The position numbers and the translations under genes were made by a program. The notes below the pieces were generated by a model, which worked only from the letters and a program-made list of their open reading frames with translations, did no database searches and was not told the origin of the DNA. Positions 1 through 8,723 of a stretch of DNA of 64,000 bases are shown here, piece after piece. The DNA lies in contig NZ_FOIS01000005.1 of NCBI RefSeq assembly GCF_900110455.1, forward strand, positions 62,001-126,000, written 5' to 3'. Source of the stretch: Natrinema salifodinae. Lineage in GTDB: Archaea; Halobacteriota; Halobacteria; Halobacteriales; Natrialbaceae. Within the stretch, counting starts at the first letter, position 1; every line of letters starts with the position of its first letter.

Positions 1-1143
1 GAAGATCGAATCCGGACGACGCATATCGGAAGCCTTCCGCGACCCCCCGAACTCCTCGACCTCCTCACGAAGCGCCAGAACGGTGCGACGGTCGACGAGA
101 CGGAGTGGGAAACCGCCGTCGCGGACGCCACGCGGAACGTCGTCGAGCGCCAGGCCGACGTCGGCCTCGACATCGCCAACAACGGCGAACAGCCCCGCGT
201 CTCGTTCAACTGGTACGTCGCCGACCGGCTAACGGGAATCGGCGGCGAGCGCGAACAGGAACTCTGGGCCGATCTGGCGGAGTACCCCCACTACGCAGAG
301 GAGACGTTTTCGACGGACGTCATCGATCTCGCGACGCAGCCGGCCGTCACCGGACCGATCGAGTACGACGGTCGCGACGCGGCCGAAGCGGAGGCCGCTG
401 CGTTCTTCGATGCGCTGGACGACGCCGACGCGGATTTCGAGGAGACGTTCCTCACAACGGCGTCGCCGAGCATCGTGGCGACCACGCACGTAAACGAGTA
501 CTACGACTCCCACGAGGCGTTCCTCTTCGCCATCGCGGACGCGATGCGCGAGGAATACGAACTGCTCGCGGAGACGGGTGCGACCCTGCAGATCGACGCG
601 CCCGAACTCCTCACCATCGGCCAGACGGCGGCCTACGCGGACGAATCCCTCGAGGATATCAAGAACGCCACGCGCCTCCACGTCGAAGCGCTCAACGAGG
701 CCCTCGAGAACGTCCCCGCCGAGCAAGTCCGCCTCCACACCTGCTGGGGCAGCTACGAGGGGCCCCATCACCTCGATACTGACCTCGTCGACCTCCTCCC
801 GGAGATCTACGAGGCCGACATCACGGGGCTGAGTATCGAACAGGCCAACCCCCGCCACCAGCACGAGTACCGCGCGTTCGCGGAACACCCGCTGCCGGAC
901 GACTGGACGCTGATGCCTGGCGTCGTCGACGTGAAGACGAACATCATCGACCACCCGGAGACGATCGCGGACCGTTTAGAGCGCGTCGCCGACGCGGTCG
1001 ACGACTCGACGCCGCTCGTTGCCGCTCCCGACTGTGGCTTCGGTACGCAGGCCGGCCTCGGGATGGTCGACCCCGAAATCGCGTGGGCAAAACTCGACGC
1101 GCTCGCCGAGGGTGCCGAGATCGCGACCGACCGCGTCTGCTGA
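1..1143 (+). CDS. MetE-like cobalamin-independent methionine synthase family protein (5' end cut off)
   Basis: The reading frame is open from base 1, so the start lies outside the window; about 380 residues are visible. It opens with THIGSLPRP, typical of the N-terminus of the short MetE/YxjG-type proteins, so only a few residues are missing. Zinc-site signatures are visible: HTCWGS in the middle and PDCGFGT near the C-terminus, matching the His/Cys and Cys ligands of the MetE C-terminal domain. The family transfers a methyl group to a thiol such as homocysteine. It lacks the duplicated N-terminal half of full MetE, so the methyl donor may differ. The exact substrate cannot be told from sequence. 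Confidence 0.85.
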   Translation, partial: EDRIRTTHIGSLPRPPELLDLLTKRQNGATVDETEWETAVADATRNVVERQADVGLDIANNGEQPRVSFNWYVADRLTGIGGEREQELWADLAEYPHYAEETFSTDVIDLATQPAVTGPIEYDGRDAAEAEAAAFFDALDDADADFEETFLTTASPSIVATTHVNEYYDSHEAFLFAIADAMREEYELLAETGATLQIDAPELLTIGQTAAYADESLEDIKNATRLHVEALNEALENVPAEQVRLHTCWGSYEGPHHLDTDLVDLLPEIYEADITGLSIEQANPRHQHEYRAFAEHPLPDDWTLMPGVVDVKTNIIDHPETIADRLERVADAVDDSTPLVAAPDCGFGTQAGLGMVDPEIAWAKLDALAEGAEIATDRVC

Positions 1144-1299
1144 CGCTCCGTCGATCCCGTCCGTTCCGGACGCGGAACGCAGACGGTTCGCCGAGAGCGA
1201 GACGGCAGCGCGCACAAAAAGACGATAAACGGATGCAGCTTGTGATCGATCCGACACTCCAGTCTGTCGGCCAGTTCGGTCCCAGCGGACGCGGTGCCG

Positions 1300-1593
1300 T
1301 TACTCCGAGTCCGAGAGTTCTTCGCCGACGTACTGGTCTTCCCACTCCCGTCGGGCTTCGAGCTCGCGCCGGCCGCGAGCCGTGATCGAGTAGTAGTTCG
1401 TCCGCTGATCGAGTTCTCCCTTCTCGACGAGCCCCTTGTTGACGACTTCGTCGAGATTCGGGTAGAGTCGCCCGTGATGGATCTCCTTCTCGTAGTAGCC
1501 TTCGAGTTCCTCTTTGATCGCGAGCCCGTGTGGCTGGTCCTGGCCGGCAATCACGTACAAGAGATCGCGCTGGAAACCGGTCAAATCGTACAT
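1300..1593 (-). CDS. PadR-family winged-helix regulator
   Basis: About 97 residues with the PadR layout: TGFQRDLLYVIAG, then HGLAIKEELEGYY, the recognition segment HHGRLYPNLDEVVNKG, and YYSITARGRRELEAR in the wing. PadR proteins bind DNA as dimers through this winged helix. I start at the Met before YDLTGF (1593), because family members normally begin there; a Met 7 codons upstream (1614) is possible. It faces the MetE-like gene tail to tail, so it probably does not share that promoter. Ligand and targets are unknown. Confidence 0.85.
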   Translation of the reverse strand: MYDLTGFQRDLLYVIAGQDQPHGLAIKEELEGYYEKEIHHGRLYPNLDEVVNKGLVEKGELDQRTNYYSITARGRRELEARREWEDQYVGEELSDSE

Positions 1594-1824
1594 ATCGGTA
1601 CTGTGTTCTATCACGGTATAAGGATAGCGAGACTGGATTCAATTCTGGCTATCTCCACTGGAGAAAACCATCGACAGTTTTCGATCCTTATTTGCCGCTC
1701 TACTTTCCTGCCGTTCCGCCCCGACCGCGATTCGTCTCCGAATGCTCCCCCGAGCCGCGGGCCGAGTCACGGTGAATGCTTAGTATTTTGGTAACAAATA
1801 ACGTATCTGGTCGTGGGATCAGCT

Positions 1825-2331
1825 ATGTCCGACAGTAGCCTCCGAGAAGAGCAGCAATCGATGAAAGAAGCGTACGAGGAAGACCCCGAGAAGGCACAGA
1901 TCAGCCTGTCGGCGAAAGGGGAAGAGCAGTCCGACGTTCGCTCCTGTCGCGTCGATATCGGTCGAGCGATTTACGAGGCCGAGCTCCACGAGGGGGCGGC
2001 CGGCCCCGGCACGGGCGCGTGTTCGGGCGACCTCTTACTCGGGGCCCTGGCGGCCTGCTCGCAACTCACGGCACAGGCGGTCGCGGACACGATGGAGATC
2101 GATGCGGAGATCACGACCGAAGTACACGGCGACCTCGACCTCCGCGGGACGCTTGGGATCGACGACGACGTGCCCGTCGGCTTCCAGAACGTTCGCCTCG
2201 AGGTCGCCGTAGACGGCGACGTCGATGCCGAGACCGCGGCCGCCCTTCAGGAGTACGCGGAGCGATACTGCGTCGTCCTCCAGACGATATCGGACCCGCC
2301 GGGGATCGAAACGGAGTGGTCGTTCGACTAG
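1825..2331 (+). CDS. OsmC/Ohr-family peroxide-related protein
   Basis: About 168 residues. The OsmC core is visible: CSGDLLLGALAACSQLTA carries the first redox Cys region and RYCVVLQTIS the second. Members reduce organic hydroperoxides or act as redox-responsive thiol proteins in the cytoplasm. The N-terminal 40 residues are charged and acidic and are longer than in bacterial OsmC. I prefer the Met of MSDSSLRE (1825) to the upstream Met at 1813, because the acidic tail then starts at once. A stand-alone gene; no partner is evident nearby. Confidence 0.85.
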   Translation: MSDSSLREEQQSMKEAYEEDPEKAQISLSAKGEEQSDVRSCRVDIGRAIYEAELHEGAAGPGTGACSGDLLLGALAACSQLTAQAVADTMEIDAEITTEVHGDLDLRGTLGIDDDVPVGFQNVRLEVAVDGDVDAETAAALQEYAERYCVVLQTISDPPGIETEWSFD

Positions 2332-2378
2332 GTCGACCGGCGCGTCCGCCAGGCGGACGAGGTCACTCCCGCCTCGAT

Positions 2379-3236
2379 TCAATCTGACGCGACCGGCGTG
2401 TCCTCGGCAACGCCCTCGAGTCTGACCCACGATTCGGCGTTCGATTCGGGGACGGCCACTTCTCCGAGGAAGGCGTCGCACGCTCGGCAGGTCGACCAGA
2501 CGGTGACGTGCGGCGGTTGGCAGCACGGATCGACCCGGTCGGAGCGCCGCTCGGCCGGTCCGCCGCAGTCCGGACATCGGTCGCTCGACAGCCGAACTCG
2601 CAGCAGCACGTCCAGTCGAGCGTCGCGGTCGAGCCCCGCCCAGCCGTCGAGCCGATCGTGGAGTATCGACGCGGCCGCCACGTCGGCAACGAGCGCGGCG
2701 TCCGACTCCCACCGGAGGAGCTTGTTTCCGTCGACCGAAAACGCTCGCTCTCCCCGTTCGTCGATCTCCGTCGCGTCGACGATCGCCGCGACGTCGTCGG
2801 CCGCGGGAGCCGTCTCCGCGTATCGGTCCGTTTCCCGCCGGAGTGCCCTCCGAAAGCCGTCGGCGAGGCGTACGTTCTCGGTCGCCGTTCGCTCGACGAC
2901 GCCGGCGGCGGTCAGCATTCCCCACGGATCGTCCTCGAACCCGTCCTCGCGAGACCGCTCCGAAACCGGCTCCTTTCCGAACAGTTCGAGCACCGATCGG
3001 GGCAGATACCGCTCGGTGAGTCGCGGCGTGCCGGGGACCAGGTATCCCCGAACGTAGATGATCGCGAGCGATCCGAGGAAGACGACCGTCCCGATCCGAA
3101 CGGAGGCGAGGACGCTGACGGCGGTCGCCAGAACGACCGCGATACCGACGTTCACGACCGTACACGGCAGACAGCGGTTTTCACCCGTGTACTCCGACCG
3201 TCGAACGGACGACAACCCCTCGAGGCGCAGTCGCAT
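2379..3236 (-). CDS. Two-helix membrane protein with C-terminal zinc ribbon, function unknown
   Basis: About 285 residues starting MRLRLEGL (3236); an upstream Met at 3260 is less likely. Two hydrophobic helices lie close to the N-terminus (roughly residues 35-75), with a CLPC pair just before them. The long cytoplasmic part is acidic and ends in Cys clusters: CPDCGG, then CC, then CRAC, which look like a zinc ribbon. I recognise the general type as haloarchaeal but cannot name a function. Convergent with the OsmC gene. Confidence 0.7.
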   Translation of the reverse strand: MRLRLEGLSSVRRSEYTGENRCLPCTVVNVGIAVVLATAVSVLASVRIGTVVFLGSLAIIYVRGYLVPGTPRLTERYLPRSVLELFGKEPVSERSREDGFEDDPWGMLTAAGVVERTATENVRLADGFRRALRRETDRYAETAPAADDVAAIVDATEIDERGERAFSVDGNKLLRWESDAALVADVAAASILHDRLDGWAGLDRDARLDVLLRVRLSSDRCPDCGGPAERRSDRVDPCCQPPHVTVWSTCRACDAFLGEVAVPESNAESWVRLEGVAEDTPVASD

Positions 3237-3454
3237 AGCTGAACTGCCAACAGGTACCACACTCGCCTGTAAAAACCTTCGTCCGCGACTTCGACGCCAC
3301 TCACGTCATAAATCGGCGGCAAATGCAACGATGTTCGTGATCAACCGAGAGCGGCGAGTTGCGATTACCGAGGTCCGAACGCTACGGACAGATCGGAACC
3401 GTTCGGCTCGTTCACCCGATTGCAAAACCGCCGCCCTGACCACCCCACACCATC

Positions 3455-3619
3455 ATGACATCGAACGACCCCCTCGTCGACAAGTGCCCGGTCTGTAACA
3501 CGTATTTCCTCGCCGGTTCAAGCGCCGACCTGCAGCGACGACTCAACGCGCACGAACTCGACCAGCACGGCAAGGTGCGACCGACCAGAGTCGATCACGA
3601 CGCGACGAATTACCGGTAA
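3455..3619 (+). CDS. 54-residue zinc-finger protein
   Basis: Short ORF with ATG at 3455 and TAA at 3617-3619. The protein contains C11-x2-C14 and then H33-x4-H38, a C2H2-like arrangement (CPVC then HELDQH). Very small CxxC proteins like this are common in haloarchaea and some are regulators, but their targets are mostly unknown. Codon use (GC-rich third positions) matches neighbouring genes, which supports it being real. Confidence 0.65.
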   Translation: MTSNDPLVDKCPVCNTYFLAGSSADLQRRLNAHELDQHGKVRPTRVDHDATNYR

Positions 3620-3890
3620 CGGTGTGGTAGTGCGGTTCGTTCGGAACGAGCAGTAGACCGACGTCGCCAGTCGCTTGCGCCCGACTATCTCTCGTTCGAG
3701 GTCGTCATTGTTGTGTCAAACGGTATTAAAGACTGTCGACCTTCCCGTCGTCATCACAAATCGCCGGCCGCGTCAGATGGAGCGAGACTCAGGCCATCGC
3801 CGCGGAACAGTTGCTGCGATCGCCACCCCGCGCAAATCGTTGCCACCTGTAGCCGCTATCGGCATAGAGCAATCTGTCGATGCAATCGAT

Positions 3891-4394
3891 TCAGAGCTTG
3901 TCGATGCTATCTTCGAGCAGGGACTCGAGCGTTCGAATTCGCTCTTTGAGAAACTCGACGTCGGCCGCCGGTCCCGTGCCGTCTTCAGCGTGCACTGCCT
4001 GGGTGACGATATCGTCGAACGCCGATTCCATCTCTTGGAGTTCGATAGCCATCTGTAGCCCGTCTCGAACGAACTCGCTTCGCGTCTGCCCCTGGCGTTC
4101 GGCAGCAGCGTCGGCGCTTTCGATTAATGCACGGGGAACGCGTACGGTGATTTTCCGCGTCTCTTGGAGGTCGTAATCGGTCGCGACGTCCGATTCCTGA
4201 AACCGAGCGCCGCTCAGAATAGCCGCGACTTGGTAATGCGTCGGACAGAGTCCGATTGTTGTACTGTCACGTGACGACTGCGCGATCGAATAGGTTGAGA
4301 GCGAATCCGTCGTCCCACAGATCGCACATTCCGTTATGACGACGTCGGACTCCCGCTCGGAAGATTGAGTGTCGGATGATCGTTCTGGTGGCAT
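3891..4394 (-). CDS. Zinc-finger ribbon-helix-helix (CopG-type) protein
   Basis: About 167 residues from MPPERSSD. Residues 23-53 have a C23-x2-C26 ... C50-x2-H53 zinc knuckle (CAICG and LCPTH). Residues 80-120 form a ribbon-helix-helix domain (RKITVRVPRALIESAD, then TRSEFVRDGL), which binds DNA as a dimer. A C-terminal helix (residues 145-165) looks able to form a coiled coil. The start codon lies 11 nt from the end of an IS6 remnant, and the frame stays open into that remnant, so either the original 5' end was lost or expression now depends on element sequence. Confidence 0.75.
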   Translation of the reverse strand: MPPERSSDTQSSERESDVVITECAICGTTDSLSTYSIAQSSRDSTTIGLCPTHYQVAAILSGARFQESDVATDYDLQETRKITVRVPRALIESADAAAERQGQTRSEFVRDGLQMAIELQEMESAFDDIVTQAVHAEDGTGPAADVEFLKERIRTLESLLEDSIDKL

Positions 4395-4405
4395 TTGGGT
4401 TTCTC

Positions 4406-4825
4406 GGCACTGTCTAGTTCTGCACCTCCTCGACCGGCGTCTTTCCACCGAGAGCTTGATGCGGTCTCTGACGGTTGTAGTAATGCACGAATCGTTCAAG
4501 ACGTCCTCGGACGCTCGACCGACTGCCCACCCATGAATTATGGAAGTGGTGAATTCGAATTTTGAGGGTTTGAAGCCACTTTCAGTGCGGTTTTGGTCGA
4601 TATAGTTGACCTGACCGCCCAGTCCGACTCGGGAGAGGGCAGTCCGATAGCCAAATTGATCGACGAGAAACTCAAACATGGATAGATCCTGTTTCTCGCG
4701 GAGTTTCTGTAGAAACGCAGCTACCGGATCAGTGACGTGTCGACGAAACAACGCAATGTCAAGAATCACCTTTGTTTCGATGTATATTGCAGAACACAGG
4801 CAAGACCAGGCATACCTAAGCGAGA
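4406..4825 (-). mobile_element. IS6-family insertion sequence remnant
   Basis: The sequence at 4406-4419 is the same 14-base inverted repeat (GGCACTGTCTAGTT) that bounds the larger element at 55059-55800. Reading the minus strand from about 4815 gives the C-terminal half of the same transposase: YIETKVILDIALF, then LVDQFGYRTALSRVGL, followed by a frameshift in the part that should carry the catalytic Glu (LIEKWF in the other copy). The 5' half of the transposase and the other repeat are absent, so it cannot move on its own. Confidence 0.85.
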
Positions 4826-4919
4826 CTAACCGGGCGCGGTTCGAGTCTTCGCCGATCGGCCCGGTCGCCACATCCGTGGCAATTCGTACCCGCGGGTTTC
4901 GGAAAGAGGAGCTGTTCGA

Positions 4920-5705
4920 TTACCGTACTGTTCGTCTCACGGTTTCTACAATCTCATCGTGGACGTTCCCGTTCGACGCGACAAGACCCTCGCAACCCGG
5001 CTTCCAGGGCCCTCCTTCTATATCCGTCACTGACCCGCCGGCTCGTTCGACCATTTCGATGCCGGCGATTGTGTCCCACGGGTTTGGGTCCGGCTGCGGA
5101 GAAACCGCCGCGTCAAGCGCGCCGCAGGCGACCATACCGAGCGTCACTTGGGCGCAGCCGAAGCGCCGGAGGTCGCCGAACCGCAAGAGTAATTCTCGGA
5201 GGAGGTCGCCGAACTGCCGATCGCGTTCGGATCCGTACCGAAGGATGGGCGCGACTGTAAATCGATCGAGGTCCGTTCGAGTACTGACGGAGATCGGGTC
5301 CCCGTTCAGCGTGACGCCGTCGGAGTCCGCCGCGAACGTGTCCCCGAGCGCCGGCGCGACGGTCACTGCTGCGACGGTCTCGTGATCGCGGACGGCCGCG
5401 ACGGTCGTCGTCCACAGCTGCGTCCCGCGGACGAAGTTGGTCGTGCCGTCGATCGGGTCGATTACCCAGGCGTTCCCGTCCGCGGGAACGGACTTCAGTT
5501 CGTCTTCCTCTTCGCCGACGATAGTCGCGTCCGGGTACTCGTTGCGAATGACGTCGATAACGCGTTGCTGCGTCTCGGTGTCCGCTCTGGTGACGAAATC
5601 CATCTTCGAGTCCTTGGTCTCTACGTCCAGTTCGGTGCGGAACAGGTCGTGAGCGACCTCGGACCCTTCGACCGCCGCTTCGTATGCTACGTCGGATCGT
5701 GTCAT
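4920..5705 (-). CDS. Inositol monophosphatase/FBPase-family sugar phosphatase
   Basis: 261 residues. The metal-binding motifs of the family are all present: GEEE (first Glu), WVIDPIDGTTNFV (DPIDGT core) and NPWDTIAG (the late WD motif). Members are Mg-dependent cytoplasmic phosphatases acting on inositol-1-phosphate, fructose-1,6-bisphosphate or related sugar phosphates; the specific substrate cannot be read here. It lies 64 nt after the sugar ABC ATPase on the same strand, so it may be the last gene of that operon and act on the imported substrate after phosphorylation (inference). Confidence 0.88.
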   Translation of the reverse strand: MTRSDVAYEAAVEGSEVAHDLFRTELDVETKDSKMDFVTRADTETQQRVIDVIRNEYPDATIVGEEEDELKSVPADGNAWVIDPIDGTTNFVRGTQLWTTTVAAVRDHETVAAVTVAPALGDTFAADSDGVTLNGDPISVSTRTDLDRFTVAPILRYGSERDRQFGDLLRELLLRFGDLRRFGCAQVTLGMVACGALDAAVSPQPDPNPWDTIAGIEMVERAGGSVTDIEGGPWKPGCEGLVASNGNVHDEIVETVRRTVR

Positions 5706-5769
5706 CGTGATCGTGGTAATTCACTGCTGGTGATTTTAAGCCTTCGCCAGACGAATCCGCCGGGAGTGA

Positions 5770-6966
5770 TCAGACGATTCGCGTCCCGTCCTCCTCGAAC
5801 AGCCACGATTCCTCGGTCTGGATATCGACGTGAATCCGATCCCGCTCCTTCGAGATTTTACCCTGCGGCGTGACCGCCGACAGCGAGGTTCCGTTCGCGG
5901 AGAGGTGGACGGCGTCTCGATCGCCGAGCGGTTCGACGACGTCAAGATCAGCGACGAACTCGCCTGGATCGGTCCCGAGATTCAGGTACTCCGGCCGAAT
6001 CCCGTAGATGACTGTCTCTCCAATGTACCCTTCGACCCGGTCGACCTGCTTCTCGGTGGCCGGAATCGTGTAGAAATCGGACGCGAACGCGAGTCCGTCG
6101 GCCGTCCGCTCGACGGTGCACTCGATGAGGTTCGGTGACGGCGAGCCGATAAACCCCGCGACGAAGCGGTTCTCCGGTTCGTTGTACACTTCGTACGGAG
6201 TCCCGATCTGTTGAACGTACCCCTCGTTCATCACTACGATCTTGTCTCCGAGCGTCATCGCCTCTTCCTGATCGTGCGTGACGAAGATCATCGCCGTGTT
6301 CAACTGCCGTTGAATCTTCTTGACCTCGACGCGCATCTTGTCTCGGAGATTCGCGTCGAGGGCCGAAAACGGCTCGTCGAGCAGGAACGCCGCGGGTTCC
6401 ATTACCATCGCGCGTCCGAGCGAGACGCGCTGCTGTTGCCCGCCCGAGAGCGCTGACGGTTTCCGATCGAGCATCGCCGAGAGGCCGAGCGTGTCCGCAA
6501 CCTCCTCGACGCGCTGTCGCTTTTCCTCTTTCGAGAGGTCGGTGTTCATGTCGAGTCCGAAGCGGATGTTCTTCCGGACGCTCATATGGGGGAACAGCGC
6601 GATGCTCTGGAAGACGAACGCGAGGTTCCTGTCTTTGGATTTCAGGCCGGTGATGTCTTCTCCGTCGACGGTGATGCTGCCGCTGTCCGGCTCTTCCAGC
6701 CCGGCGATACACCGAAGCGTCGTCGTCTTGCCGCAGCCGGAGGGGCCAACGAGCACGATGAATTCGCCTTCGTCGATACCGATGTTCACGTCGTCACAGG
6801 CGACTACCGAGCCATCGTTGAACGTCTTTCGAATCCCGTCGACACGGATCTGATCTCCCGTGCCGCTTCTGTCGGCGGAGTCGTAGTTACTACTCGATTC
6901 GTCTGATCTCTCCGTTCGGTTGCCCGAACTGTTGTCTTCTGTTTGCTTCATGGGTTCTTGACTCAT
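5770..6966 (-). CDS. Sugar ABC transporter ATP-binding protein (MalK/UgpC type)
   Basis: 398 residues. The nucleotide-binding domain has Walker A GPSGCGKTT, the Q-loop (FVFQSIALFPH), the signature LSGGQQQR, Walker B (AAFLLDEPFSALD) and the switch His (FVTHDQEEA). A C-terminal regulatory OB-like extension of about 120 residues, including GIRPEYL, is typical of the CUT1 group. An acidic, Ser-rich tail of about 40 residues precedes the ATPase domain. The ATG overlaps the stop of the upstream permease (ATGA). It powers the transporter made by the next three genes. Confidence 0.92.
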   Translation of the reverse strand: MSQEPMKQTEDNSSGNRTERSDESSSNYDSADRSGTGDQIRVDGIRKTFNDGSVVACDDVNIGIDEGEFIVLVGPSGCGKTTTLRCIAGLEEPDSGSITVDGEDITGLKSKDRNLAFVFQSIALFPHMSVRKNIRFGLDMNTDLSKEEKRQRVEEVADTLGLSAMLDRKPSALSGGQQQRVSLGRAMVMEPAAFLLDEPFSALDANLRDKMRVEVKKIQRQLNTAMIFVTHDQEEAMTLGDKIVVMNEGYVQQIGTPYEVYNEPENRFVAGFIGSPSPNLIECTVERTADGLAFASDFYTIPATEKQVDRVEGYIGETVIYGIRPEYLNLGTDPGEFVADLDVVEPLGDRDAVHLSANGTSLSAVTPQGKISKERDRIHVDIQTEESWLFEEDGTRIV

Positions 6967-7796
6967 ACGTTGAACGCACTCTCCAGGTAGTTGCGAGCGA
7001 CGAGGTAGATGATCGTCGGTGGGGTGCCGATGATGATCGTCTCGGCCATCAGCTTCCCCCAGTAGACCCGTTCACCCGACCCGCCGCCGATGGTCCCGTA
7101 CAGGACCGGCACGGCCGGAACCGGTCCGGTGCCGGTAGTCAGGAGGTTGGCGAAGAGGAAGTCGTTCCATCCCGTGAGAAACGCGAGGAAGCCGACGGCG
7201 ACGATTCCGGGGGCCGCCAACGGGAGGATGACTCGAACGAACGCCGTGAACTGCGTACAGCCGTACACCTGCGCGGCCTCCTCGATGTCCGTCGGGAGAT
7301 TCTCGAAGAAGTCCCGGAGGATCCAGATGGAAAACGGGGTGACGAACACCTGGTATGCCAGGATCATCCCGAAGATGGTATTGTAGATTCCCAGCGCGGT
7401 CCACAGGTCCATGATCGGGATGACCAGGAGGATGTACGGGAACATCATCGCCGAGATGATCGCGTAGAATCCGACCGTTTTCCCGTAGAACTCCTTTCGG
7501 GCGAACGCGTAGGCGCCCGGGATGGTGATGGCGAGCGCCAGCAACGCGGTGCCCGTCCCGATCAGGAAGCTGTTGACGAGGTTCCCTCGCAGATCCTCGA
7601 ACCCGCTCGTCCACGCTTCCAGCGTCGGGTCGTACGGGACGAGGTGCGGATCGGTGAAGAACTCGCTCGGCGGCATGAACGACACCGAAAGGATGAACAG
7701 GAGCGGAACGAGGTTCGCGAGCACGAGAAATGCGACGACGCCGTACGCGGTCGCCTTCAGCGTCACGCCCGTCGCGTCGTAGCCGGTCGCGCTCAT
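6963..7796 (-). CDS. Sugar ABC transporter permease, MalG type
   Basis: About 277 residues with six predicted membrane helices, the first near residues 12-35. The coupling motif that docks onto the ATPase is visible (EEAAQVYGCTQFTAFVRVILPLAAPG), the MalG-class EAA loop. I start at MSATGYD (7796), which overlaps the end of the other permease by 4 nt (ATGA). The longer upstream open frame is a shadow of that gene. Partner of the MalF-type permease in the heterodimeric channel. Confidence 0.92.
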   Translation of the reverse strand: MSATGYDATGVTLKATAYGVVAFLVLANLVPLLFILSVSFMPPSEFFTDPHLVPYDPTLEAWTSGFEDLRGNLVNSFLIGTGTALLALAITIPGAYAFARKEFYGKTVGFYAIISAMMFPYILLVIPIMDLWTALGIYNTIFGMILAYQVFVTPFSIWILRDFFENLPTDIEEAAQVYGCTQFTAFVRVILPLAAPGIVAVGFLAFLTGWNDFLFANLLTTGTGPVPAVPVLYGTIGGGSGERVYWGKLMAETIIIGTPPTIIYLVARNYLESAFNV

Positions 7797-8722
7797 GCTC
7801 CCGCCCCCTCGCTCGCGCGCTCGAACTCGCGAATGAACACGGCGACGAAGCCGAGGGTCATCACGAGCAAGATGATTCCGATGGCGTACGCGATGCCCAT
7901 CTGACCGCGCTCGTAGGCGAACTGGTACAGTAACACGGCCAGGATGGACGTATCGTATCCCGGTCCGCCGTTCGTGATCTGGAGCACCTGCGAGATCTTC
8001 GTCATGTTCCAGATGATTCGGATGCTCAGCGCGACCAGAATGGCGCTTTTCAGCTGCGGTAGCGTCACGCGCAGGAACGTCTGGAGCGGCCCCGCGCCGT
8101 ACATGCGAGCGCTCTCGTACAGTTCTTCCGGGATGCTCTCGAGGCTGGCCGAGATGATGAGGAACATGAACGGCCAAAACGTCCACGTCGTCACGAACAT
8201 CACGACGGCGAGCGATAGTGGCCCGCTGCTACCCCAATAGATCGTCTCTTCGAGGACGCTCCACTCGGTGAGGTAGCCGAAGACGGGACCGAAGTCGGGC
8301 TCGAGCAGGTACGCCCAGATGGTCCCGATCACCAGCGGTGGCATCGTATACGAGAGCAGAAATGCCGCGCTGACGAGACTCTTCCCGCGGCGGAGTTCCC
8401 GCACGGCGAGCGCCGCCGCGAGCGCGACGACCAACTGTAACACCGTCGTCAGCGAGAAGATCACGGTCGCCTTCAAGGACGTGTAGAACGGCTCCCACTG
8501 CAGCAGGAACTCGTAATTCGTCAGGCCGATCCACGTTGGCTCGCCGCCGAAGGGCCACTCGTTGAAACTCATATAGACGCCCTGCAGGAAGGGGAGCCAC
8601 ATGAGCGCGACCAGAAACAGCAACACCGGCATGATCAACAGATAAGCGAACCAGTTCTCGGAGAGCACCGTCCGGTAGCGCTCGGTTCTGCCGCCGACGT
8701 CGAATAAGTTCCGTGTCGACAT
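7793..8722 (-). CDS. Sugar ABC transporter permease, MalF type
   Basis: 309 residues with an N-terminal cytoplasmic stretch, a first helix at about residues 24-46 (FAYLLIMPVLLFLVALMWL) and five further helices. The EAA-type coupling loop reads YESARMYGAGPLQTFLRVTLPQL. It begins 1 nt after the binding-protein stop, in the usual CUT1 order of binding protein, MalF-like, MalG-like, ATPase. Confidence 0.92.
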   Translation of the reverse strand: MSTRNLFDVGGRTERYRTVLSENWFAYLLIMPVLLFLVALMWLPFLQGVYMSFNEWPFGGEPTWIGLTNYEFLLQWEPFYTSLKATVIFSLTTVLQLVVALAAALAVRELRRGKSLVSAAFLLSYTMPPLVIGTIWAYLLEPDFGPVFGYLTEWSVLEETIYWGSSGPLSLAVVMFVTTWTFWPFMFLIISASLESIPEELYESARMYGAGPLQTFLRVTLPQLKSAILVALSIRIIWNMTKISQVLQITNGGPGYDTSILAVLLYQFAYERGQMGIAYAIGIILLVMTLGFVAVFIREFERASEGAGA

Positions 8723-8723
8723 A

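Noticed and set aside
2035-3165. 376-codon minus-strand frame overlapping OsmC and the membrane protein
   Set aside because: Extremely Arg-rich and overlaps two well-supported genes, so it is a frame artefact.
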